A stretch of 64,000 bases of DNA, taken from Erythrobacteraceae bacterium. GTDB taxonomy: Bacteria; Pseudomonadota; Alphaproteobacteria; Sphingomonadales; Sphingomonadaceae. The stretch is from contig JAIYAM010000056.1 of NCBI GenBank assembly GCA_027489065.1, positions 62,001 to 126,000 of the forward strand. Reading direction: 5' to 3'. This document shows positions 53,962 through 64,000 of this stretch, in pieces; the stretch's first letter is position 1, and every line of letters starts with the position of its first letter. The translations under genes were made by a program, and so were the position numbers. Under the pieces are notes generated by a model, which did not search any database, was not told where the DNA came from, and was given only the letters and a program-made list of their open reading frames with translations.

Positions 53962-54852
53962 ATGTCACTACGCAGTCACCCCCTGCTGCCCTTCGCCGCT
54001 GCGCTGATGGGGGTGGGGTTCCTGTCGCTGATGGATGCCTTCATGAAGGAAGCGGCGCTGCTGACCGGTGCCTATACCGCGACGGTGCTGCGCGCCTTCA
54101 TCGGTGCCGGCCTCATCGCGCCGCTGTGGCTGTCGCGCCGCCCCGCCATGCCGAGCCGCGCCGTGTGGAAGCTGCACCTGACACGCGGGGTCGTCTCGGC
54201 GTTCATGGCGCTCACCTTCTTCTACGCGATCACCAAGCTCCCGCTGGCCGAGGCGATCGCGCTGAGCTTCATCGCTCCGCTGGCCGCGCTCTACCTTGCC
54301 CGCGTGCTGCTCGGCGAGACGATCAGCCGGGCCGCTACGGCCGCAAGCCTGCTCGGCTTCGCGGGCACGCTGGTGATCGTCGGCGGGCGGATCGGCGGAG
54401 GCAAGTTCGACACCGACGCGATGCTGGGCACCGCCTCGCTGTTCGTCTCCGCGCTGCTCTATGCCTACAACTTCATCGTCATCCGGCGCCAGGCGCAGGT
54501 CGCCGGGCCGATGGAGATCGCGACCTTCCATTCCGGCATCGGCGGGCTCGTGCTGCTGACTCTGGCACCGTTCCTGTGGGAGGCGCCGCAGGGCGCGGCG
54601 TGGCTCCCTCTGCTTGCAGCGGGCGCGCTGACGGTTGCCGGATCGCTCTCCATCGCCTGGGCCTATGCCCGCGCCGAGGCGCATGCGCTGGTGCCGACCG
54701 AGTATTCGGGCTTCGTCTGGGCGGCCATCTTCGGCTGGCTGTTCTTCCGCGAGCCGGTCACCTGGCCGACCCTCGCCGGAACCGCGCTGATCGTCGCAGG
54801 ATGCTGGCTCGCCGCGCGCCGACCGGCTGGCGTGCCGGTCCCGGCCGCCTAG
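53962..54852 (+). CDS. DMT superfamily transporter (EamA family)
   Basis: A 296-residue permease with ten membrane helices in two EamA repeats, and [18 protein letters not shown] as the conserved repeat motif. The second half ends [22 protein letters not shown]. The substrate is unknown; related proteins export amino acids or purines. The ATG 53962 start is chosen over 53926 because an AGGGAT site lies 7 bases upstream. Confidence 0.88.
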   Translation: MSLRSHPLLPFAAALMGVGFLSLMDAFMKEAALLTGAYTATVLRAFIGAGLIAPLWLSRRPAMPSRAVWKLHLTRGVVSAFMALTFFYAITKLPLAEAIALSFIAPLAALYLARVLLGETISRAATAASLLGFAGTLVIVGGRIGGGKFDTDAMLGTASLFVSALLYAYNFIVIRRQAQVAGPMEIATFHSGIGGLVLLTLAPFLWEAPQGAAWLPLLAAGALTVAGSLSIAWAYARAEAHALVPTEYSGFVWAAIFGWLFFREPVTWPTLAGTALIVAGCWLAARRPAGVPVPAA

Positions 54853-54980
54853 GGCAAATTGCCGAGCCCCGGAGTGCCTTGCCCCCCTTGACCTCGCGCG
54901 CGCGGCAGCGCAGGAGCGGCGGCGAAAACCGCGCCCTTGGTGGATCGGGGGCGGGCCAATCAGAAGGACGGAACCCCCCC

Positions 54981-57653
<2,673 letters not shown>

Positions 57654-57661
57654 AGGAGCGG

Positions 57662-58159
57662 ATGACGCCCGCCCGCTCCACCTTGCGCCTTACTGCCGCC
57701 CTGCCGCTGTTGCTGGCTCTGGCGGCATGCGGGGACGAGCCGGGCGGGCACAGCGACGCGCCTTCCGTCCCGCTCGGCTTCGAGCTGGCCTTCGCCGCGA
57801 CGGGCGCGGACACGGGTGGTGACCGAACGGCGGCCCCTGCCGCCACGCCGGTCGCACTTTCGCCTGAAGAACTGGCCGCACGGATCAAGGCGGGCAAGGT
57901 CCGCCTGATCGACGTGCGCACCGATGAAGAGGTGGCCGAGGGTGTGATCCCGGGCGCCGAGCACATCGCGCTCGACACATTCGACCCGGCCACGCTCGGC
58001 CTTTCGGACGGGCGCGAGGTTGTGCTCTATTGCCGCTCGGGCCGGCGTTCGGGCATTGCTGCCGAAAGGCTGTCGGCGGCGACCGGCAAGCCGGCGGAAC
58101 ACCTCGAAGGCGGCATCCTCGCCTGGGAAGCCGCCGGGCTGCCGGTCACGAAGCCCTGA
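57662..58159 (+). CDS. Rhodanese-domain lipoprotein
   Basis: A 165-residue exported lipoprotein: signal peptide ending in lipobox LAAC (C23), a low-complexity linker, and a rhodanese domain from about 65 with LIDVRTDEE and the active-site loop YCRSGRRS (C124). It could transfer sulfane sulfur in the periplasm. AAGGAG lies 3 bases before ATG 57662. Unusual as an acnA neighbour; a terminator follows. Confidence 0.86.
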   Translation: MTPARSTLRLTAALPLLLALAACGDEPGGHSDAPSVPLGFELAFAATGADTGGDRTAAPAATPVALSPEELAARIKAGKVRLIDVRTDEEVAEGVIPGAEHIALDTFDPATLGLSDGREVVLYCRSGRRSGIAAERLSAATGKPAEHLEGGILAWEAAGLPVTKP

Positions 58160-58176
58160 CGCAGCGCATCACGGTG

Positions 58177-58218
58177 CATACGAAAAGGGCGGCCCCGCGA
58201 GGCCGCCCTTTTCGTATG
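58177..58218. terminator. Two-way hairpin terminator after acnA-rhodanese and the serine-rich gene
   Basis: A perfect 18-bp stem (58177-58194 with 58201-58218) with a 6-base loop contains CCCTTTT on the plus side and the mirrored A-run before it, so it can stop convergent transcripts both ways. Confidence 0.85.
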
Positions 58219-58235
58219 TGCAGGTGCGCCGCGCC

Positions 58236-59657
58236 TCAGCCGAGGAACTTGCGGCGCCCGAGGATCGCCGCAGCCCCGAGGCCGAACAGCACCATCATCG
58301 GCGGGGCGGGCACATCGTGACCACCCGAAGACCCGGACGAGCCGCTGCTGCTCGAGGACGAGGAAGACGAGGAGCTGCTGCTGCTCGACGAAGAGCTCGA
58401 CCCGGATGACGACCCGCTGCTGCTGCCCGACGATGACGAGGACGACGACGAGGAGCCCGACGAGCTGCTGCTGGTGCTGCTGGTCATGTCGCCCGAGGTG
58501 CTGCCGCCGCTGGTGGCCCCGCCCGAAGACGAGGAGGAGGACGACGACGAGGAAGACGACGACGACGAGGAAGAGCTCGAGGAGGACGAGGACCCCGAGC
58601 TGGTCACCGCGCCGGTCGACGAGCTGACATTCCCGGAGGAACTGGAGACGTTGCCGGAAGAGCTGGAGACGTTGCCCGAGGAGCTCGACACATTCCCGGA
58701 AGAACTCGACACATTCCCGGAGGAGCTGGAAACGCTGCCGGTCGAGCTCGACACCGCGCCGGTGGAGGACGACACGTTGCCGGACGACGACACCGCGCCC
58801 GTCGAGGACGAGACATTGCCCGACGAGCTGGTGCTCGACACCGCGCCGGTCGACGAGGACACCGCGCCGGTGCTGCTGGTGCTCGAAACCTGGCCGGTGC
58901 TGCTCGAGACCTGCCCGGTCGAGGAGGTCACCGACCCCGAGGACGTGCTGGTCGAGGTGCTGACCTGACCCGAGGAGGACGTGCTGGTCGAGCTGATCTG
59001 GCCCGAGGACGAGGTGGTCGAGCTCGAATTGTCGATGTCGATATCGATGATGATACCGCTGCTGCCGCCGCTCGAGGAACCGCTGCTGCTGCTCGACCCG
59101 CTGCTGGAACCGCTGCTGCCGCCCGAGGTCGAGGTCGACGTGGTGGTCGTGACCGAGACGCTGCCCGAGGACGAACCGCCGCCGCCGAAGAAACCGCCGA
59201 AGAACCCGCCCCCGAAGCCGCCGCCGAAGCCGCCGCCGAAACCGCCACCCCAGCCGCCGCCAGGGCCGCCGCCGCCGGTGATCGGCGCGAGCGCCGGGAG
59301 CGGTGCGGGCATGTAGGCAACCTGCGCCAAAGGCGGGCACTCGGCCGCGTCGTAATAGGCCTGGACCGCGCCTGCAGGCCGGCTCGCGGCGCCCGCGGGG
59401 CCGACCGGCTGGCATTCGATGGTGCGCTCGACGATCCGGCGGCGGCGCTCTTCAACCATCGGAATGACCCGCTCGCGGGTCTTGATGTAGCGCGCGCCGG
59501 AAACCGGATCGACCTTGATGAGCTTGCCGTCGATATTGGTCGAGAAGTCGGGGGCGTCGGTGTTCATCGGCTCGGCCATGCGCACCGCGCCGCCTTGCAG
59601 CAACGCCACGCCTGCCGCAGCGGCGGAGAGTTTCGCGATGGCCAGTTTGAGCGACAT
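58236..59657 (-). CDS. Serine-rich repeat surface protein with a PEP-CTERM-like sorting signal
   Basis: A 473-residue exported protein. It has a signal-like N-terminus, a Pro/Gly-rich section (GGGFGGG repeats near 130-150), and then about 290 residues that are mostly serine with Gly, Thr, Val and Asn, including seven-residue repeats of the SSSSGNV type. The C-terminus is VPAPPMMVLFGLGAAAILG plus basic RRK, matching the short-motif-helix-basic layout of PEP-CTERM-type exosortase targets. It is probably glycosylated and sorted to the cell surface or biofilm matrix; no exosortase gene is in the window. Confidence 0.82.
   Translation of the reverse strand: MSLKLAIAKLSAAAAGVALLQGGAVRMAEPMNTDAPDFSTNIDGKLIKVDPVSGARYIKTRERVIPMVEERRRRIVERTIECQPVGPAGAASRPAGAVQAYYDAAECPPLAQVAYMPAPLPALAPITGGGGPGGGWGGGFGGGFGGGFGGGFFGGFFGGGGSSSGSVSVTTTTSTSTSGGSSGSSSGSSSSSGSSSGGSSGIIIDIDIDNSSSTTSSSGQISSTSTSSSGQVSTSTSTSSGSVTSSTGQVSSSTGQVSSTSSTGAVSSSTGAVSSTSSSGNVSSSTGAVSSSGNVSSSTGAVSSSTGSVSSSSGNVSSSSGNVSSSSGNVSSSSGNVSSSSGNVSSSTGAVTSSGSSSSSSSSSSSSSSSSSSSSSSSGGATSGGSTSGDMTSSTSSSSSGSSSSSSSSSGSSSGSSSGSSSSSSSSSSSSSSSSSSSGSSGSSGGHDVPAPPMMVLFGLGAAAILGRRKFLG
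58627..58752 (-). repeat. 21-bp tandem repeats coding SSSSGNV-type units
   Basis: Six consecutive 21-base units begin at 58627, 58648, 58669, 58690, 58711 and 58732, differing mainly in third codon positions. They encode the seven-residue repeats of the serine-rich protein. Units further out decay into longer serine runs. Confidence 0.75.
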
Positions 59658-59849
59658 GGTCGATTACCCTGTTTGCCTGTGGTGGCACGGGACGTCCCGC
59701 ACCTCCTTCAATTCCAGCCTCCTTGTGATGTCATAAGCCGCGCAGGGGCAATGCGGATTAACCATGTCCTCCGCTCACGGGGCGCCCGAATCACGCGGAA
59801 TCGCTTGGTTTTCGGGTCCGCTGTCCCGAACTGGTACCAAAAACAGGGT

Positions 59850-59875
59850 GCGCGTTAGCCAAAAGGTTAACGCGC
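59850..59875 (-). terminator. Hairpin downstream of ruvB
   Basis: Arms 59850-59860 and 59865-59875 pair over 11 bases with one mismatch around AAAA; five T follow a few bases on in the minus-strand direction. It should end the ruvA-ruvB transcript. Confidence 0.5.
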
Positions 59876-59885
59876 AGGCCCGGAC

Positions 59886-60917
59886 TCAGTCCTCGAACAG
59901 GCCGCTCTGCGTGGGGGGTGATTCTCGCGGCGGCGTCATCTCGAGATGCGCCCAGCCGCCGTCGTTGAGCACCCTGCCGCGGGCGGTGCGGGCCACCAGC
60001 CCGAGCTGGATGAGGAAGGGTTCGACCACCTCCTCGATGGTATCGCGCGGCTCGGCGAGGCCTGCGGCGAGGGTCTCGATCCCCACCGGGCCGCCCTTGT
60101 AGGTGGTCGCGATCATCGCAAGGTAGCGGCGGTCCATGGTGTCGAGCCCGAGCCGGTCGATCTCGAGCCGGGTGAGCGCCTCGTCGGCGACGGTGCGGGT
60201 CACCGAGGCCGCCCCCGCGACATCGGCGAAGTCGCGCACGCGCCTGAGCAAGCGTCCCGCCACGCGCGGCGTGCCACGCGAACGACGGGCGATTTCATGC
60301 GCCCCGTCCGGCTGGATTGCGAGGCCGAGCAGCCCCGCAGCGCGGGTGACGACGCGCTCCAGCTCCTCGTGGGTGTAGAAATTGAGCCTGACCGGGATGC
60401 CGAACCGGTCGCGCAGCGGTGTGGTCAGCAAGCCCTGCCGCGTGGTCGCGCCGATCAGGGTGAAGGGCGGCAGGTCGATCCGCACCGAGCGCGCCGAGGG
60501 CCCCTCGCCGATGATGAGATCGAGCGCGCGGTCCTCCATCGCCGGATAGAGCACCTCCTCGACCATCGGCGAAAGGCGGTGGATCTCGTCGATGAACAGC
60601 ACGTCGTTGGGTTCAAGGTTGGTGAGCAGCGCCGCCAGGTCCCCCGCCTTGGCGATCACCGGGCCGGAGGTCGCACGGAAGCCGACGCCGAGCTCGCCCG
60701 CGATGATCTGCGCCAGCGTGGTCTTGCCGAGGCCCGGAGGACCGAAGAACAGCGTATGATCCATCGCCTCCCCGCGCGCCCGCGCGGCGGCGATGAAGAC
60801 GGCGAGGTTCCCCTTCGCCGCCTCCTGCCCGACGAACTCGGCAAGCCGCCGCGGGCGCAGGGCTGCGTCGGGGTCGCCGGGCTGGCGGGTGGGAGTGTGG
60901 AGGGGGGTGTCAGTCAC
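59886..60917 (-). CDS. ruvB: Holliday junction branch migration helicase RuvB
   Basis: The motor ATPase of the RuvABC resolvasome, 343 residues. It shows Walker [10 protein letters not shown], Walker [10 protein letters not shown], sensor 1 GATTRQGLL, and a C-terminal winged-helix domain ending with RGRVLND. It starts at GTG 60917, directly after the stop of a HEPN-like gene. The start of ruvA lies about 1.1 kb away because of that insertion. Confidence 0.97.
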   Translation of the reverse strand: MTDTPLHTPTRQPGDPDAALRPRRLAEFVGQEAAKGNLAVFIAAARARGEAMDHTLFFGPPGLGKTTLAQIIAGELGVGFRATSGPVIAKAGDLAALLTNLEPNDVLFIDEIHRLSPMVEEVLYPAMEDRALDLIIGEGPSARSVRIDLPPFTLIGATTRQGLLTTPLRDRFGIPVRLNFYTHEELERVVTRAAGLLGLAIQPDGAHEIARRSRGTPRVAGRLLRRVRDFADVAGAASVTRTVADEALTRLEIDRLGLDTMDRRYLAMIATTYKGGPVGIETLAAGLAEPRDTIEEVVEPFLIQLGLVARTARGRVLNDGGWAHLEMTPPRESPPTQSGLFED

Positions 60918-61421
60918 CTACCAGCCCAATTCTTTGTAAAGCTGTTGAGAAAGCGACAACGCTCGATCCGCAACGTCAGTAAACTGCGCCCGCTCGTACT
61001 CCAAATCAACAAGCCGAAACATTCTTATGACTTCGCTGTCTGCATCGTCTTCTCGGTGCCACTTCCGAAACTGTAGACCGAAATCACCTTCGGGCGTGTG
61101 GTATGCTGTGCAAAAACCATGAGCCAGCATGTGTCTCGTATGCTGAGAAGCCTCAAACGCTCCGATGATCCACAAAATCTCATCTCGGTGTTTCGTGAGG
61201 GCACCTTCAAACTCTAGGAGCTCTCGAACCTTCGCTATCCTCTTTTCGACCCGGTGAGGAAGCCTAGCATGGCAAGTTTCATATTCCGGCATCTGATTGG
61301 CGAGCCTGATGATGTCGCCGAGGAGATACTCCACTTGGGCATATCCGTTGAGGATCCAGCCGCGAAGCGTCTGCCCCTCGTCAATCGAAGTTAGAACTTC
61401 CTGAAAACGCGCCGAAACCAT
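60918..61421 (-). CDS. HEPN-like protein inserted between ruvA and ruvB
   Basis: A 167-residue mostly helical protein not recognised as a named family. It has an opening helix LNGYAQVEYLLGDIIRLAN and the motif R96-H-M-L-A-H101 in HTRHMLAHGFCTAY, which fits the R-x4-H signature of HEPN RNases. The line 61021-61080 counts 30 G/C of 60, well below ruvA and ruvB. Its ATG (61421) shares the A of the ruvA stop (TGATG), and its stop abuts the ruvB GTG. It could be a toxin-like or defence RNase, or a regulator; function is unknown. Confidence 0.75.
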   Translation of the reverse strand: MVSARFQEVLTSIDEGQTLRGWILNGYAQVEYLLGDIIRLANQMPEYETCHARLPHRVEKRIAKVRELLEFEGALTKHRDEILWIIGAFEASQHTRHMLAHGFCTAYHTPEGDFGLQFRKWHREDDADSEVIRMFRLVDLEYERAQFTDVADRALSLSQQLYKELGW

Positions 61422-62029
61422 CACCCCGCCGCCTTCTTCAGCGCCACGCGGATGAGGTCGCCCTCGCTCGCGCCCTCGCCCAGTTCCTCGAGCGCCCGCG
61501 CCACGGCCTGCGCCGCGACCGCAGGCTTGAAGCCGAGGTTCTCCAGCGCGCTCGCCGCATCTGCGCCCTTGCTGCCTGCCGGAGCCGACGCCACGCCGAC
61601 TGCGAAGCCGCCCGTGCCGCCGGGCATCGCGCCCGCCTTGTCCTTCAGCTCGTTGACGATCCGCCCCGCCAGCTTCGGCCCTACGCCCTGCGCGCGGGCG
61701 ACCATGGCCGCGTCGCCCTTGCCGCAGGCGTCGCGCAGGTCTCCAGTCGAGAGGGCGGAGAGGATCGCCAGCGCCACCTTGCTCCCCACGCCCTGCACGC
61801 CGGTCAGCAAGCGGAACCAGTCGCGCTCGGCGCTGTCGGCGAAGCCGAGCAGGCGCATGTCGTTCTCGCTCACCTGCAACTGCGTGTGGACGGTACAGCC
61901 CTCTCCCACCTCGCCCAGCGCGGCGAGCGTGCGGCTGGAGCAATGCACGAGGTAGCCCACCCCGCCGACATCGACGACCGCCCAGTCCTCGCCGGTCGCA
62001 TCGAGCCTGCCTGAGAGCTTTGCAATCAT
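61421..62029 (-). CDS. ruvA: Holliday junction DNA helicase subunit RuvA
   Basis: RuvA binds four-way junctions and loads RuvB. The 202-residue product has the OB-fold N-terminus MIAKLSGRLDATGEDW, the helix-hairpin-helix motifs LLTGVQGVGSKVALAIL and AQGVGPKLAGRIVNELKDK, and a C-terminal RuvB-contact domain (DAASALENLGFKPAVAAQAV). ATG 62029 is chosen over 62047 since the protein then begins MIAKLSG. A HEPN-like gene, not ruvB, follows directly. Confidence 0.96.
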   Translation of the reverse strand: MIAKLSGRLDATGEDWAVVDVGGVGYLVHCSSRTLAALGEVGEGCTVHTQLQVSENDMRLLGFADSAERDWFRLLTGVQGVGSKVALAILSALSTGDLRDACGKGDAAMVARAQGVGPKLAGRIVNELKDKAGAMPGGTGGFAVGVASAPAGSKGADAASALENLGFKPAVAAQAVARALEELGEGASEGDLIRVALKKAAG

Positions 62030-62108
62030 GGTTTGTTCCTGACGCAAGCCCCGTGCAGCGTCCAGCCTTTATGGACAGATGCCCACACTTGCGCCAGATG
62101 GCGGAACC

Positions 62109-63179
62109 ATGAGCTGGAACACCTTCGGGCGCGTGCTGCGCTTCACCACCTGGGGAGAGAGCCACGGGCCGGCGCTCGGCGCGATTGTCGACGGGTGCCC
62201 GCCGGGGCTCGCGATTTCCGAGGAGTTCATCCAGCCCTTCATGGACGCCCGCAAGCCGGGAACGAGCCGCTTCACCACCCAGCGGCGGGAGGATGATCTG
62301 GTGCGGATCCTCTCGGGCGTGTTCGAGGGCAAGACCACCGGAACGCCGATCGCGCTGCACATCGAGAATACCGACCAGCGCAGCAAGGACTACTCGGCCA
62401 TCGCCCAGCAGTACCGCCCGGGCCATGCCGACTACGCCTATGACGCCAAGTACGGCATCCGCGACTATCGCGGCGGCGGCAGGTCGTCGGCGCGCGAGAC
62501 CGCTGCACGGGTGGCGGCAGGCGCGGTGGCGCGGCTTGTGATCCCCGAGGTCACCATCACGGCTTACGTGTGCGAACTGGGCGGCGACCGCATCGACCCG
62601 GCCAACATCGACCACAGCGAGATCGCCAAAAACCCCTTCTTCTGCCCTGACCCAGAAGCTGCCAAGCGCTGGGAGGAAAAGGTCGATGCAGCGCGCAAGG
62701 CCGGATCGTCCCTCGGCGCGATCGTCGAATGCGTTGCGACCGGCGTCCCCGCAGGCTGGGGCGCGCCGATCTATGCCAAGCTCGACAGCGATCTGGCCGC
62801 CGCGATGATGAGCATCAATGCGGTCAAGGGCGTCGAGATCGGTGACGGCTTCGAAGCCGCGCGGCTCTCCGGCGAACAGAACGCCGACCGGATGCGGCCG
62901 GGCGCAGACGGCGCGCCGGAGTTTCTCGCCAATCACGCAGGGGGCACGGCAGGCGGCATTTCCACCGGGCAGCCGGTGGTGTGCCGGGTGGCGTTCAAGC
63001 CGACCTCCTCGATCCTCACCCCGGTGGAATCGATCAACGCGGCGGGCGAGGCGGTGGAGGTGGTCACCAAGGGCCGCCACGATCCCTGCGTGGGCATCCG
63101 GGGCACGCCCGTCGTCGAGGCGATGATGGCGCTGGTGCTGGCGGACCACAAGCTGCTGCATCGCGCTCAAGTAGCGTAA
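62109..63179 (+). CDS. aroC: Chorismate synthase
   Basis: The last step of the shikimate pathway: EPSP to chorismate with reduced FMN. The 356-residue product begins [20 protein letters not shown], then shows [30 protein letters not shown] and an FMN-contact block [16 protein letters not shown] 62109 is chosen as the usual N-terminus. It is divergent from ruvA with 79 bases between starts. Confidence 0.97.
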   Translation: MSWNTFGRVLRFTTWGESHGPALGAIVDGCPPGLAISEEFIQPFMDARKPGTSRFTTQRREDDLVRILSGVFEGKTTGTPIALHIENTDQRSKDYSAIAQQYRPGHADYAYDAKYGIRDYRGGGRSSARETAARVAAGAVARLVIPEVTITAYVCELGGDRIDPANIDHSEIAKNPFFCPDPEAAKRWEEKVDAARKAGSSLGAIVECVATGVPAGWGAPIYAKLDSDLAAAMMSINAVKGVEIGDGFEAARLSGEQNADRMRPGADGAPEFLANHAGGTAGGISTGQPVVCRVAFKPTSSILTPVESINAAGEAVEVVTKGRHDPCVGIRGTPVVEAMMALVLADHKLLHRAQVA

Positions 63180-63219
63180 GCGATCGCGCGAACATGGACG
63201 CGGGCAAGTTGGCTGAAGC

Positions 63220-64000
63220 CTAGCGCCCCAGCTCCTTGGGCGGAACATAGCCGGGTTCGTGGGTGAAAGGCATCGGCCTGCCCTCCTTCAGCGCCCTCAG
63301 CACGGCGGCGAAGTCCGTCTCGCAGCGAAAGCCCAGATCGCGCGCGATCGCCGAGGGATCGTACACCCGCCCGATTCTCTCCGGCAGCACCCAGCCGCGC
63401 GCCGCGTAGAGAGCGGGTGCCTCGGGGAAGCGCTCGGCAATCAGCCCTGCGGCATCCGTCTTCAGCCGCTCTGCGTCGGCTGGGGTAAACGGCGGCGGGG
63501 CGCTGACGACATAGAGCCCCCAGCCCACCCGCGGCGCCGCATCGAGCGCGGCGATGTGCGCGGCGGCGCAGTCCTCAACCGTCAGGCGGCGGTTCAGGAA
63601 CTCGTTGGCCTTGAGGTTTTCGCCCGAGGGCACGGCGAGGGTGTCGTCGTCCTCGGGGAAGAAGCGCGCGGTGCGCAAGCAGACCACCGGCAAGCCGTGC
63701 AGATCGTGCCACAGCCGGCACAGCTCCTCGGCTGCGCGCTTGGTCACGCCGTAGATGTTGCGCGGCGCCAAGGGCCCGGTGGTCTCGTCCAGCCACACCG
63801 CCGCATCGCCCTGCTCGGCGCGGATCGCGCGGGTGATCATCAGCGAGGTGGTGGAGGTGAAGACGAAGCGGCTCGCCCCGTGGCGCACCGCAGCATCGAG
63901 CAGGTTGAGGGTGCCCGCGACATTCACCTCGACGAAGGCGCTCGCGGGGTAGCGGGCGATATCGGGCTTGTGCAGCCCACCTGCGTGGATGACGCCCTCG
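63220..64000 (-). CDS. NAD-dependent epimerase/dehydratase, 5' end outside the window
   Basis: The reading frame is still open at the window edge, so the N-terminus with the glycine-rich nucleotide motif is missing. The visible part has VIHAGGLHK, FVFTSTTSLM and the catalytic NIYGVTKRAAEEL (YxxxK), as in extended SDR epimerases acting on nucleotide sugars. The C-terminus ends GYVPPKELGR. It is convergent to aroC. Confidence 0.85.
   Translation of the reverse strand, partial: EGVIHAGGLHKPDIARYPASAFVEVNVAGTLNLLDAAVRHGASRFVFTSTTSLMITRAIRAEQGDAAVWLDETTGPLAPRNIYGVTKRAAEELCRLWHDLHGLPVVCLRTARFFPEDDDTLAVPSGENLKANEFLNRRLTVEDCAAAHIAALDAAPRVGWGLYVVSAPPPFTPADAERLKTDAAGLIAERFPEAPALYAARGWVLPERIGRVYDPSAIARDLGFRCETDFAAVLRALKEGRPMPFTHEPGYVPPKELGR

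Noticed and set aside
58474..58968. Acidic Asp/Glu-rich frame opposite the serine-rich protein
   Set aside because: It is the complement of serine codon runs, not an independent gene.

Overview
The window is a 64 kb stretch of GC-rich, gene-dense chromosome. An alphaproteobacterial NepR/PhyR/EcfG general stress response, a PEP-CTERM-like surface protein and the overall gene set suggest a member of the Sphingomonadales, probably Erythrobacteraceae. This placement is inference from protein character, not from a database search. No insertion sequence, integrase, prophage or CRISPR array was seen. A few low-GC genes (14824-15327 and 60918-61421) look like later arrivals.

Layout. 1-6.9 kb: phasin end, clpS, DUF427, lptF-lptG-GNAT operon, a fatty acid desaturase and a YghO-like protein. 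7.1-11.0 kb: the complete general stress response locus (phyR, a CHASE/HWE-type histidine kinase, nepR-ecfG) with a GGAAC-N16-CGTT promoter and a perfect 36-bp inverted repeat. 11.0-17.6 kb: sodB, a DAACS symporter, glmM, small proteins, thiD and a LOG-family protein. 17.7-22.6 kb: two regulator-plus-enzyme units (TetR with an FAD oxidoreductase; LysR with a DUF4267/hydrolase/thioesterase operon). 22.7-26.2 kb: an SDR preceded by a 28-residue ORF, and a GH1/RmlD-like fusion protein. 26.3-32.2 kb: a complete RND efflux operon. 33-37 kb: tRNA-Gln, ppx, rlmE, a membrane cytochrome c and pheA. 37.0-44.3 kb: a seven-gene MoxR/DUF58 cluster of overlapping genes ending in a class A beta-lactamase. 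44.3-54.9 kb: asparaginase-like peptidase, ispG, mntP, a histone-deacetylase-family protein, two L,D-transpeptidases and a DMT permease. 55-58.2 kb: acnA and a rhodanese lipoprotein. 58.2-64 kb: a serine-rich surface protein, ruvA-(HEPN-like gene)-ruvB, aroC and a partial epimerase.

The most unusual signal is a pair of non-coding elements at about 17.64-17.73 kb and 22.58-22.68 kb. Each holds an array of AGACCC motifs repeated at about 11-bp steps, followed exactly 18 bp later (start to start) by a 16-bp palindrome matching the parS centromere consensus at 15 of 16 bases. The same geometry occurs twice, 4.95 kb apart and in the same orientation, which suggests a chromosome-organisation element built on ParB-parS. 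Other points of interest are a HEPN-like low-GC gene between ruvA and ruvB, a near-palindromic EcfG promoter able to fire both ways between the kinase and nepR, and an EcfG-type promoter that would make an L,D-transpeptidase mRNA almost leaderless.
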